Of a stretch of 64,000 bases of DNA, positions 47,001 to 57,500 are shown piece after piece. The stretch lies in assembly GCF_024713975.1 (NCBI RefSeq), contig NC_091111.1, positions 9,792,501 through 9,856,500 of the forward strand, written 5' to 3'. Position 1 is the first letter of the stretch. Every line of letters starts with the position of its first letter. The position numbers were made by a program, and so were the translations under genes. This DNA is from Paralichthys olivaceus (lineage: Eukaryota > Chordata > Actinopteri > Pleuronectiformes > Paralichthyidae). The notes under the pieces were generated by a model, which was not told the DNA's origin, did not search any database, and worked only from the letters and a program-made list of their open reading frames with translations.

Positions 47001-47383
47001 CGTATCCTGTGGTCTCTCTGTAGCTGTTTAGAGACAAAAACATGGTGATGGACGCACTGGCAACTGGCCACAATAACCACCTGCAAAAGATCGATGACAG
47101 AGAGACTGAGATGGTTGCACGTGTCAATGCCTGGAAAGTTTCCCTCATTAAAGGGGTAGGGAGCTGGAATTACCTTACAACCAGCAGCCCAGTTCATATT
47201 TTTATCATTGACAAACCTCCTTCACAACTCACTGTCTTGTTATTGTTTGCTTTTTGTCTTTATGGCTTATTACAGATACAAGACACAGAACTGAAGCGGA
47301 ACCGCACAAGCATCTCACACAACCTCAAATATAAGGAAGAGTGGTTGGAGCAGCTCGGAGAGTTCCAGTGGCAAGATCTTTGA
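44033..47383 (+). CDS. drc3: Dynein regulatory complex subunit 3 (LRRC48)
   Basis: Leucine-rich-repeat and coiled-coil subunit of the nexin-dynein regulatory complex of motile axonemes. Coding exons: 44033-44171, 44253-44369, 44485-44651, 44771-44917, 45071-45190, 45271-45396 (or 45420), 45490-45654, 45824-45955, 46120-46190, 46581-46704, 47024-47155, 47276-47383; 515 or 523 residues (human 523). The start MSWQFAPQ resembles the orthologue (MSWMF). LRR units run from about residue 45 to 190 (LWDFTSLTKINLNNNLIERI, LNLSFNRIEKIEGLETL, NRISVIENI). A cap motif NLSGNPLSKKDDYKLFIAAFFPNL and coiled coils follow, with AFVEFLNGSNLFKSMF and AQCRDLED diagnostic for DRC3. All introns are GT-AG except intron 9 (AT-AC). 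Exon 6 has two possible in-phase donors: GTTGGC at 45397 or GTATTA at 45421. Confidence 0.94.
46191..46580 (+). other. drc3: U12-type AT-AC intron of drc3 (intron 9)
   Basis: The intron starts ATATCCTTTT, the U12 AT-AC donor consensus. It has a U12 branch-site match TCTTTAAC at 46563-46570, followed about 11 bases later by the terminal AC (46579-46580). Joining ...GGAAT to ATTTGCC... gives AKGIFAQCRDLEDN, which lines up with the conserved AQCRDLE of DRC3. No AG acceptor in the right place would do this. Confidence 0.9.
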
Positions 47384-47801
47384 GGCAAACATTGATTTAA
47401 TTCACATCCTTGTTATTAACATGGAACAGGACATTCTCACAGCCTTCTGTCGGTTGTTTTATGTATTTGTTCCATTACCAATAACATATTTAGGAATAAT
47501 TTCCCCTTTCCTTTTTCAATCTCTTTCCACCTGTTCTGAGACAATAAAGAAATCTTGATAACCAATATGTTGCTTCAGCTCTGTCCTTGTTCCCCAGATG
47601 AGCAAATATGTGTATCTGGTTTTACTGTGTTCACAACTCTCTTTAAAAACAAAGCTATTTAATTTGTATTGCAAGACAAACAACAAGGAGTGTCGACCAA
47701 AAAGAAAAATATATGGACAGGAATTAAAACCACGTGGTTGAGTGCGGGAACGCAGTAGAGGGGGGAATGTTTATAAAGTCATAAATGTTAATGTTAACAT
47801 G
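47384..47801 (+). other. drc3 3' UTR and spacer to the dnaaf6 fragment
   Basis: AATAAA at 47543-47548 probably ends drc3, with a short UTR of about 180 bases. The remaining 250 bases hold nothing I recognise. The next coding sequence is on the other strand, tail to tail. Confidence 0.6.
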
Positions 47802-48038
47802 TTATTGCATGTTTATAAAGTCCATGGGCCGTTTCAGAAACAGCGTCACCTCTAGCTCCTCTTGCTCGCTGAAGAATCGAGCTCTGCCCTTGTGGCGGTG
47901 GACAGCATTTGGGAGATGGAGACCCAGTTTGTGGATTCGTAGATCAAGGAACTTCTCTTTTACATCCAGGACAACATCTGTTGCTTTTGTGTCTGGCAGT
48001 TTGATTTTCACCAGCATGTTGTTTGAATCATAGTCCAT
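47802..48038 (-). pseudogene. dnaaf6: DNAAF6/PIH1D3-like C-terminal fragment, intact short ORF
   Basis: A 78-codon frame from a true ATG to TAA. It encodes VKIKLPDTKATDVVLDVKEK, then FLDLRIHKLGLHLPNAV, ELEVTLFLKRPMDFINMQ. This corresponds to the C-terminal CS-type beta-sandwich of DNAAF6, a cytoplasmic factor for preassembly of axonemal dynein arms (vertebrate proteins are about 200 residues and end ...DFINF-like). The N-terminal PIH region is missing, and I find no exon for it within 1.4 kb upstream. It could be a truncated duplicate, a young short gene, or the last exon of a gene whose other exons I missed. No stop or frameshift is inside. Confidence 0.6.
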
Positions 48039-48357
48039 GCGTTGTGACGTTCAGTGAACGTGAATGCTATTCCTGTTATCTGATATTACTATTTGATGAT
48101 AGATTACACGTCTAATTACATTATTTCTAGCGAGAAAAGTGCCCTTTACTTTCACAATCTTCCACCAGTTCATGCTTATGGTATGTATCTTATTAGTTTA
48201 CTTACTAACTTATTTTTTCAGATCACGCCAGAAAATTGTAGAACTGTAACGTTTTAATCGTCGCTATGGAGTTGCTACGGACTCTGCGATCCAAGAAACG
48301 GCGTGGTTGCGTGTTGTTTGAATCGTCGTCCATGCATCGTGACATTCAGTGTGAATG
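48017..48357. repeat. Imperfect direct duplication around two ATG codons
   Basis: Both 48017-48064 and 48313-48357 read tgttgtttgaatc.t.gtccatgc.t.gtgac.ttcagtg on the plus strand. On the minus strand each contains an ATG followed by GAC-Tyr/Asp-GAT-TCA-AAC-AAC; copy one starts the dnaaf6-like ORF (48038), copy two (48336) opens only a short frame. Confidence 0.8.
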
Positions 48358-48554
48358 TTCACATGTCTATGTTTTTCCAAGTGGACCAACGTAGCTATTA
48401 CACGTTTTCAGATGAGACTGGGTTGTTAATCCCAGAAATATTAGCTACTGCTGTTTAATCTCAGATAATAACAAAACGTAGAAACGCGTCACAACTGAAA
48501 ACACTGCACACTGCTGTTGACACTCTCTTTCCTTGGAGACTAGCAGACTCTGGG

Positions 48555-48568
48555 GTTGTCACAGTAAC
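48555..48568. promoter_or_regulatory. RFX X-box match
   Basis: GTTGTC-AC-AGTAAC fits the X-box consensus RYYNYY-N(1-3)-RRNRAC at every defined position. It lies about 0.5 kb upstream of the dnaaf6-like ATG on the minus strand. Binding is inferred from the motif only. Confidence 0.45.
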
Positions 48569-48753
48569 CAGTGACATCAACGATGGAAATAAATGCTTCC
48601 TTTGGCAGTAAGTGGTGATATCGCTATCACTACAGACAGATCAACAGATCTGTTCAGGTTAAAAACACTCTTGTTTTTCAAGCTTAGGGGTAGTTAGAGT
48701 GGTAGCTTGTAGAGGCACTTCCTAGAGGTAACAGAAACTGCCACTGGTATGCG

Positions 48754-48790
48754 AAGGCAGCTGCCTTTGTTACCACACTGTTTAGATGCA
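48754..48790 (-). repeat. Third copy of the 31-bp element
   Basis: On the minus strand it reads CTAAACAGTGTGGTAAC then AAAGGCAGCTGCCTT, a circularly shifted copy of the element at 43884-43914 with GGTAAC as the half site. Confidence 0.75.
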
Positions 48791-49292
48791 GCTTCCTAGT
48801 AAAATGAGCTATCTGGAACACAAACACCTTGATAATCTAAATCATGTCCCAGGGCAGAAAAAAGATGCTATCAATTTACTCTGTCTCCAAAACACATCTG
48901 AACATGCATTAACATTATGTCATGGTCTAAACTCTGCCTACGTAAACTATCTGGACAGAAAGACATTGACACCTTGACACCTCTCTTTGAGAGAGATTCA
49001 AAAGAAGTAGGCAGATTTGTGCTGCTCAATTTCTTTGTTTACTTGGTCAAAACATGTCAGAGTTGCCAAACAATCATGCTGTTCTGCAGGGAGAAAATAG
49101 TTAGGAGGAAACAGGACTTTTCACAGGAATAGACGAGTCACGACAGCAGTCTCATAATCAACCTCTTGACTTCGGCTACATTAGCAGCTATGATATCTCT
49201 GATCATTCAGAATAAAATAAATTCTCAAATAAAATTTAAGATGTATCAACTGCTGCAATATCAATACATTAATTATTAATCAGTCATCAATC

Positions 49293-49430
49293 AATGAAAA
49301 TGTATTTGTATAGCCTTTATTCACAAATCAAAATTTGTCTCATAGGGCTTTAACAAAATGATAGGAGAGTGAGGAAAAACTACCAAAAAAAAAAAATCCT
49401 TAACAGGGAAAAAAGAATGTAGAAACCTCA
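49293..49430. repeat. Interspersed repeat, shorter relative of 52162-52340
   Basis: Shared phrases: atttgtatagcc, ttcacaaa, agggcttta, gaggaaaaac and aacagggaaaa. On the minus strand it supplies AATAAA (49321-49316), about 165 bases beyond the dnai1 stop, a possible polyadenylation signal. Confidence 0.6.
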
Positions 49431-49484
49431 CAGAGAGCCTCTCCTAAGACCTGGTATCAGGTTTGTGTGTTGGGGATAGAAAAA

Positions 49485-51704
49485 TTAAACTGGGCTTTGC
49501 CGCAGCAGACTTAGCAGCTTCTCCATTTTGGCTTCTTCGAATTCTGGACCTTTGGGCACCTCCTGACCCTTCTTTACCTTGGGTTTCGTGCGAAGGTTAG
49601 GGGAAAGTTTGAAGCTGGTGACGTACCCTCTGTCATCACCCACTGTGATGATGGGATAGGTAGGGTTAAATTCCAGGTGCGTCAACTTCGTCTTTTCATC
49701 CACAACAGACTGCTGACAGATGGACTCATATTCGTTGATGCTGAGGTCAAAAACGTGAACCTTCCCATCTGCTGTGACAGCAGCAAATACAGTGGAGGAA
49801 TATGGAGACCAGGAAACATCCCTGACAGCAGCTCTCAGGTTAAAGGTGAACATGGGCGTATTGATGGTATGGTCCCAGATCTTGACATTCCAGTCTGAAC
49901 TGCAAGAGATAAAAACCTGTGGGTGGAAGTAGTTCCATTTCACAGTGTCCACTGTCATGCTGTGGGCATTATACGTCTCTAGGAACTGGCTGGAGTAAGT
50001 CTTTGAGCACTTATGTATTTTCCCTCCCTCTGTGCCAACCAGGAAGAGAGAGTCGATCTGTTTGTGGAAGTCAAACGCTCTACCATAAGTGAAGATGGGC
50101 AGCTGTGCATCTTCTGGCCCTTCAGATACAGCACCATTCAGTCTGATAATGTCTGTGTAGACCAGCTCATTCTTAACAAGTGTCCAAGACACAACTCGGC
50201 CATCAGATGACATAGAATAGAAATTGGTGTTGTTGTCCATGTCATTGTTCTGCCAGCGTACCTGCCAGACAGGGTCAGTGTGCTTACCAGTCTTAGCTAT
50301 GCTCTTGTGCATGGGCTCCACTCCCTCAATGTTTAAATTGTAGACGGCCACACAGCCATCATAGAGGCCCACCACCACCAGGTTAGAATGCTGCTTGTGG
50401 ATGTCGAGACACAGGACGCCAGACTTGGTGGGGTAGATGTACTCTGGAAATGATGAGTTCTTCAACGAATACAAGACAACCATGCCACCTTCCTGCTTCC
50501 TGGAGTCATACGATCCCATACCCACAGCAAACAGATCCTCAAATTTCGTACTCCAGCAGAGGGCAGTGACAGACAGTGTTTTAGCTTTGTCATATTGGAA
50601 CTTCCACAAAGGGAGAAGGGTGCCCTCCTCATCCCTGAGCTCATCAGAGGCATCTTCAAAGTATTTGAAATTTTGTGCTATTTCATCAAATGTATTTTGA
50701 TGGACCATTCTTTCAGACATCTTGACTGCTTTTCCTACTTTGGTGAGGTCTTTGTGCTCCATCAACCATTTTGGTAGTGTGGCTTTCTGCTTCTCTTTAT
50801 TTTGTTCTTGTTTTTGTGTCTCTTCCATGTACGCATCATAGATCAACCACTGATTAGTAGTGGCAGAGAAGTCGCAGCAAGGAGGACGTACAGTCTGACT
50901 GCTTTTTTCCCTTAGTGGGTTATTGAAGGTCTGGGTGACCCTCCCACTGAAGTTGATCTGGTTAGTAATTTTCGGCTGCTTCTTGTCTGTTTTGAGGGCA
51001 ACACTGTCTGGTCTTTCTTCTTCTCCAACTTCCTCCACTGCCCCTTCGTCTTTTACAGGTGTAGCCAGGGTGTCGGTTTTCTCCTCATCAGGTTCTGTTC
51101 CTGTTTCCACTGTTACAGCCTCTTCTGGGAGATCCCCCATGGCCCTTAGTCTTCTGGCCTCATCAGAGTTTCGATGTATAAGCCTTCCCTCCAACACAAA
51201 GTGAACAGCCATTTGATCCACAACAACAGGCATGAAGGATTGTTCCTTGAAGCTGTAGCGTACAACATTTTGGGGTGCATTTGGGTTATTGGCATTCAGG
51301 ATCCTTGTGATTTCCTCATTTAACTCAGCCTCAGTGAGCTCCAGTTGATCTGCAGGTTTAGTAAGTCCTTTACCTTGAGTCTCATCCAAGCCAACACCCT
51401 TATCCACATGTTCCTCATCATCCTTTGTCTTTTGTGCAGCTTTGGTTGGCTTCACTGCAGGTACCTTCCGAACAATTGAGCTCTGTGTAAACACAAACAG
51501 CAAAAAACTTTATGGCTAAAAGTGATAGTGAAAGATGACATAACACTTACTTAACTAAGTGTAATGCTTTCAAGTAAGTTCAAGATAAGTGCTTGAGACA
51601 GAAAATAACCAGCTACAGTTAAATAAACGTATAAATAGATATCATAGATAGACACTCACCTTTCTCACAGAGGTTGTAACCTTGCGTTTCTGCACAGACA
51701 TCAT
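49485..51704 (-). CDS. dnai1: Axonemal dynein intermediate chain 1
   Basis: WD40 intermediate chain of the outer dynein arm. Coding exons on the minus strand are 51704-51660 (15 codons, [15 protein letters not shown]) and 51482-49485 (665 codons plus TAA), giving 680 residues against about 699 in human. The intron is 177 bases, GT-AG, phase 0. Visible features: [20 protein letters not shown] and [13 protein letters not shown] (N-terminal conserved block), an acidic variable segment, [31 protein letters not shown] and [16 protein letters not shown] repeats follow ([70 protein letters not shown]), then [17 protein letters not shown]. There are no internal stops or frameshifts. The mammalian gene has about 20 exons, so this form is strikingly intron-poor and suggests a retrogene. 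Confidence 0.95.
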
Positions 51705-51720
51705 GACAGGAACCTTGTTT

Positions 51721-51735
51721 GTTGTTTTAAACAAC
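51721..51735. promoter_or_regulatory. dnai1: Palindromic X-box-like site next to the dnai1 start
   Basis: GTTGTTTTAAACAAC fits RYYNYY-N3-RRNRAC and is nearly a perfect inverted repeat. It lies 17 bases upstream of the ATG, so it would be in the core promoter or 5' UTR. Confidence 0.35.
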
Positions 51736-51823
51736 AGTTGTTTGGCCAAGGTCTATATTTCCACAAAAAGTTATAAAAGTAAAAACCTGTTCTTTGCACT
51801 TAATGTATATTAAAAAAACTGTG

Positions 51824-51994
51824 TGCCTTTGTTGCCACACTGTTTAGAGGCAGTTGCCTTTGTTGCCATGCTGTTTAGAAGCAGTTGCCTTTGTTGCCAC
51901 GCTGTTTAGAAGCAGTTGCCTTTGTTGCCACGCTGTTTAGAGGCAGTTGCCTTTGTTGCCACACTGTTTAGAAGCAGTTGCCTTTGTTGCCATG
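51824..51994 (-). repeat. 31-bp minisatellite upstream of dnai1 (about 5.5 units)
   Basis: Units begin at 51824, 51855, 51886, 51917, 51948 and 51979, with few differences. In dnai1 orientation each unit reads AAAGGCAACTGCC(T/..)CTAA, then ACAGTGTGGCAAC, carrying GGCAAC half X-boxes. The array starts 120 bp from the dnai1 ATG. Confidence 0.95.
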
Positions 51995-52161
51995 ATAGCA
52001 AAGGTGCACAGAGATACCACTGCTCATGTAGCAATTTATTGACTACAACTGGACCAAAGTAGATGGAAATACCACAAAGGAACAACGTTTTTAGGAAAGG
52101 TAGAACCAGGCACAATCCCATTCGCATTAATTTTCTCTCTAGGCTGAATAAACATATTCAA

Positions 52162-52340
52162 ATCAAATCAAATCAAATTTTATTTGTATAGCCCAAATTC
52201 ACAAAACACATTTTGCCTCAGAGGGCTTTACAATCTGTACAGGTAGTGACACCCTCTGTCCTCAGACCCTCGGTTCAAGTGAGGAAAAACTTGCCCACAA
52301 AAAACCCATTTAACAGGGAAAAGAAGGTGGAAGTGTTTTT
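52162..52340. repeat. Teleost interspersed repeat (tttgtatagcccaaattcac type)
   Basis: A run of aaatc repeats leads into ttttatttgtatagcccaaa, gagggctttacaatctgtac, gacaccctctgtcctcagac, gaggaaaaacttgccc and aacagggaaaagaaggtgg. This phrase set is common in many fish genomes; no ORF. Confidence 0.65.
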
Positions 52341-54213
52341 GTGTTACAAGAGAGCAAAGAGAGACACACAAAATTGTGCTTTCCAATTGCATATAAACCA
52401 TTTACAGTTTTATTTACTATCTTTGGCCCAAATGTTTTCCTTATGACGGGGTCTCATAAGCATTCTCCAAGGACACTTAGTTAAATACACTAACATCCAT
52501 AAGAACATTTAAAATTGGCTTACTGTTGGCTAAAATATTTTTTAAGAGTTCTGAACTTCTATGGTATAAAAGCATCAATGCATATACTAGACAAATAACA
52601 AACAAAGCTGTACACAACAAACAGCTACTCACCTATTACTTGTAAACCAAGTTTTTTTTACAGTGTTCAGTATTTATATGGATTTAATTAACTGACAATG
52701 ACTCCATGGACAGCAATATTTATACAGGCTGGTTTATCCTGTTAAAATAAAGTGAAATGTACTGATATTAAAGCAAACTGTTTCCTGGTTATCCAGTAAT
52801 TTCAAGTACATCTACACCAAGTACAACATGACTTTTTGTTTTTAACAATGGAACCTTAAAAGGGCTACAGAGCTGCAATAACAGACACAAACAGCAGGTT
52901 TTACATGTGTCAAAGATAGCAAAGGTATTTTAATAAGAACTGGGTTAAAGTGACTTTATTCAACTATATTATATATAACTATATTTATTAGACTATATTA
53001 TGACTATTATTAAAACATCTTTAAAGTTCACAAGACACGAACATTAATTGGCTAATGATACATTAATAACAGCTTCTCACCATCATCATTTCAGACAGAG
53101 GAGTAAAGTCATAGCAAATTTGGGTCTTTTTATGTAACTCATTGAAAAGAAAGCAGGATTTCAGTTTCAGTCATTAAGCATCATGTTCCACTGACATCAC
53201 TGCCAAGTCCTATGAAATTCATCTGTACCAGGTTGTTGTACATCGTTTTTCAATTCTCTATCAACATCTAAAAATGATGCACTAGCACAGAAAGTAACAC
53301 CATTCCTTTTGGCATCAGAAACTGGTTACACCACCTTGGTAGTCTTGACATGATTTACCCAGAGACTATTCTGTGGATTGAACAACTGGGTCAGTTACAC
53401 TTTCAAAGTAGGTCATATGTTGACTGTGTAAAAACACAGATGTGCAAATAAAATCTGTGTGTTTATTCTACCTCAGCATTTGTTTCTGTGTAGGAATAGA
53501 CTTTATGCATAAGAACTAGATAGAAGAGAAAGCCTGTAGACACAGACTGAACCCCTAACTTTATTTGTTTTAGAAGAAGACAAAACGTTGTGCAATATGT
53601 TGCATAGAACATACTTGGCTTTTGGAGATTGAAATGAACAGCAGAGATATATGAAAAAACTACAGCTTGAAATACGCCTTTAGTGTTTCTTTACAGCATG
53701 AAGGGAAGGTCCAAATTCTTGGCCCCATCAGTTGATCCTAAACCATGCCAAAATTTAAAGGGTTCCTCCCTGACCCACAATACATCATTTCACCTTGGTA
53801 ATCATCCCATTAGTTTTTGCATAATCTTGCTTAATGATAGACACACAGACAAACAAAAAGATAACCTCCTTGATGGAGATAATAATGTCATAATTCTAGG
53901 TTGAATTATCATTTTTAAATTCTTCTTACACATGAGTGACTTGTAATTTGCTGTGTAACCACATGATGGCGCCACACAGCTACAGCTGGCTGTGTTTTTG
54001 TGAGGCAGCCTCTAGTTTGATGAATCATTAGCATCAGGTAAGGAACTCTTTGTGAAACTATGACTGCAGAGCCTCTTATCTACACTCCCTGCTATTAATA
54101 CAATAACATCATGCTAAGAATGCATGAATGGGTAATGATACTGTACTTCAATAGGTACAGTTCCAATAGGTTTATATGCAAAATTATGAAATTAGTCACA
54201 TGTCAAGTGTCCT
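52341..54213. other. AT-rich intergenic DNA, nothing recognised
   Basis: No coding frame with splice signals, no RNA gene and no clear repeat seen. Confidence 0.5.
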
Positions 54214-54562
54214 TTAAAGGTCCAGTGTGTAAGATTTAGGTGATTCATTGGCAGAAATTGAATGTAAAATAATCCTAGTGAGGTTTTCAATAGTGTGTTT
54301 CATCTAAATTGTAAGAATTGTTGTTTTCTTTACCCTAGAATAGACCCTTTATATTTAAATACTTTATATTTACATCAGGAGGGGGGTCCTTTTTTACAGT
54401 AGCCCAAACTGGACAAACTAAACACCTTTTGAGTTTTTATGACAACTGAAGGTTACCACAGGTTCTCTTTCATGTTTGGAAGTGGAGGGTGAGGTGAGTG
54501 GTATTAAGCTGCAACATGCACCTTCACTAGATGTCACTTAATTCTACACACTGAGCCTTTAA
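54214..54562 (+). mobile_element. MITE-like element with TTAA ends, complete copy
   Basis: Starts TTAAAGGTCCAGTGTGTAAG and ends CTACACACTGAGCCTTTAA. The ends are imperfect inverted repeats (TTAAAGG..CAGTGTGTA), with TTAA at both extremes, as in piggyBac-type insertions. It is 349 bases with no ORF. Related copies lie at 32105-32401 and, in part, 12640-12780. Confidence 0.7.
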
Positions 54563-57500
54563 CATGTACAGCTGTCTGTCTGCTGTGAGGGAACAATTGA
54601 GATTGACACAGAATTTGTGTGTTGGGGTGTTAGTGCTGCAGGGCAGTATGAAAGTTTTAAACGTGAGCAGAGAATATAAGGAGGTTGGATCAGGACCATT
54701 CTATCTCACTGCTTTGTGGTTGTGTTTTCTTCTTCTGCTAGAAAAGTTGCTGAATTAAATATGATGTACCAAGCAGCACTGGGCAATGGAGGCCTCTGAG
54801 ATGATCAGATAATAATGAGATGTATTTTCTACTAAATATTAACGTTTCACCCCACACAAAAAGTAATGGCTTATATGTTGTTGCCTTATTTATTTCATTT
54901 TCGTCCCCTGAAAGAGAGTTTCGTTGCGCTCACCTTAAAGGGCAGTTGAAGAAATATTTGAACAAGCGTGTCAAAACATGTCTAAAACTGTGTTATTTAT
55001 TTTTCATTTATTTATTATTTCAACCAGGAAAAAGGACCAGATTTAAAGAGTTTGTTGAAGTGGTTCAATTTCAAATTGCAATCAGAAATACATCTGATAA
55101 TGTCCTAATTGAGCTGAATATGTTAAAGTTTGAATGGAGTCTCCATGTTGCAGCAAGTATCAGTTGTTTAGAATCCAGACAGTGGCAGCACAATAGAAAA
55201 CTATAATAATACAGCATAATACAACATAAGCTGGCGATCTGTCCAGGGTGGACCCCACCTCTTGCCAAGAGTCAGCTGGCGTTATAGCCCCCTGTGGCCC
55301 TCAAAGGATAGATGGTGTAGCTGATGGATGGAGGTTTGGAGGTGATCTGACATTTTTGAAATTCAGTAAGTAAAAATTGTAATCATAGTAAAGCTGACAC
55401 CATTATCACACCCATCCCAACATATCACCATTTTCCAAGACTATTTTTTTGAGATTAACACAGGGTTAGTTGAATATTAAAGGAAATTACCAGCTAACAA
55501 GGACAAATGTGATATCAGATGCGGAGAATATATGAGGACTAACTAATGATTTAAGATTTCTTTCGAATATTTAGTCCTTGGCTCCCGACATCACCGCTCC
55601 GTATCAAAAGGGCCCCAACATTAACTAACAGCACATTTGATTTATTTTTACACAGCAGCTCTCCTCTGTCTAATACCCTCATCAGCATTCATACCTTGCT
55701 GTGATGATTCGGGACAATGCTTCTTTATTGAGGAAGTGATCTCACCCTTGAGTGCCAGAATCAGCCTTTTTTACAGCCCATCTCCTCGGGGCCTCATCCA
55801 TCACCAAGGTGTCTGGGCGACACGGCCACTAGACACATACTAACTCATTTAAGGAGCGGGACGCACGGGGACGTATCACTCAAGATCACTAACTCACTTA
55901 GTGACGGAGGATGTGCTGAAAAATCTCCAGCCAGCTCCAAGTCCCTTAGTGAGAGTTTTTGACCACAGGTAAATAAGCAGGTTATTTTGCTCCTGCTGAC
56001 AGATAAAAAGGGACAAAGGACAAATGGCTTCATTTGATTTTTGATTTGTCTTTCTATTCATCCATCTTTACTCTTATATGGTTTTACTGACAGTCTACTC
56101 CTCCCATCTCCTGTTCAAAATTAAGATTCAAAATCAATTTTTTCCCGTATTGTACGAACAAATTAAATCACACGCTTCACGTTACAGACAGTAGTGACTG
56201 ATTGCAGCTGAAGGCAAGCGTGTCCGTCGACTTAACACTTTATCGACTGTAAACTCAATCAAACACCATGTAATCCAAACTAAATATCTGTTTCTCCAAT
56301 CACCTCCCTTATAAAAATACGGCTCTGCTCCTCAGCCTGAGAAATTTCAAATTACATTTTGAAAATCAACGCTGTAAAACATGGTGTACAGATGGATCCA
56401 CCTCTAATAAATACTATAATCTACTTTATTTATTACATTTTAACATGTATTTAAGCCTGAGTTCTCTGACGTATTTGGATTTTGGATATTTTGATTAACC
56501 TTAATGATAATAAACGTAATGTTATTGTAGCTGAAGTTGCTGTTTTTAGCCCATGTTAAACTGTTTGTAAAACATGTTGTTTTATTATTATGTTTGAAAT
56601 TGGAAATTGTATTATTTTCGTAACAAACAAACTACATCTGTTGCACTGGGCTCATTTTCATTCTCATTTGACTTTACCCATTGTGCTGCATCAAGCACTT
56701 TGAGCTTCATATGCAGTATTACTTTTATATTATGGCTTCTCACATTGTTTAATTCATCCATTTTCTACATTCTTTTGTGTAACATCTTTCCATTTTTTTA
56801 AATAATGTCATTTCTAATGTGCAATAAAGTTATTTATGAAGCTCCTAAGTTGGTTGTTTTATTATGAAGCATATCTGAAGTGAATTTTAACAAGATAATA
56901 ATAAAACAACATCACACTGATGGAGGTTTTGTAGGAATTTCTTGTTAAATAAAAAGGTATTTCTGTGTTTACTTGAATAAACAGCAGTATGTGAGAGTGT
57001 TTATTAAATGATGTTGTCCTTAACACTGATATGAATAATCTAAAGATTGTTTTGCTTTTCTTTTTCATATATACTTTTCTATGAGGTTGCTAGATCAGAA
57101 ATCTGAAAAAATGTCGTTGTATGGCTGTACCGCCCGGGTAGAGGATGGTATTTGGCACTGAAAACTTGAGGAAAAAAAGCATTACTGAAGAAGGAGTAGA
57201 TGAAAAAATTTGAATTTTATTAACAAAAAGGTACTGCATGAGAAAGACAAAACAATCCCTGGGAAAGTACTCAAACTAAATCACACTAGAGACAGAAAAA
57301 GAGCACCAAACTATACACATCTGCAGCCTCACCACGCAAGCTGCTAACCCCCCCTCATCACTACTGACTGGCATTTGGCTTTATAGCCTCACCTGCCTGG
57401 AACCTACCACCTGCACTGGTAAGTATAAGGTGAGCTCAACAGAAAGACAAATAGAAACCACACTCAAGACAAGACCAAGTTTGAAGTCTGGGTTACTGCT

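Larger units (their letters stand above)
48039..49484. other. Spacer between dnaaf6 fragment and dnai1 3' end
   Basis: Holds a duplicated segment of about 48 bp (48017-48064 and 48313-48357), an X-box match (48555-48568), a 31-bp element copy (48754-48790) and an interspersed repeat (49293-49430). No convincing exon was found. Confidence 0.6.
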
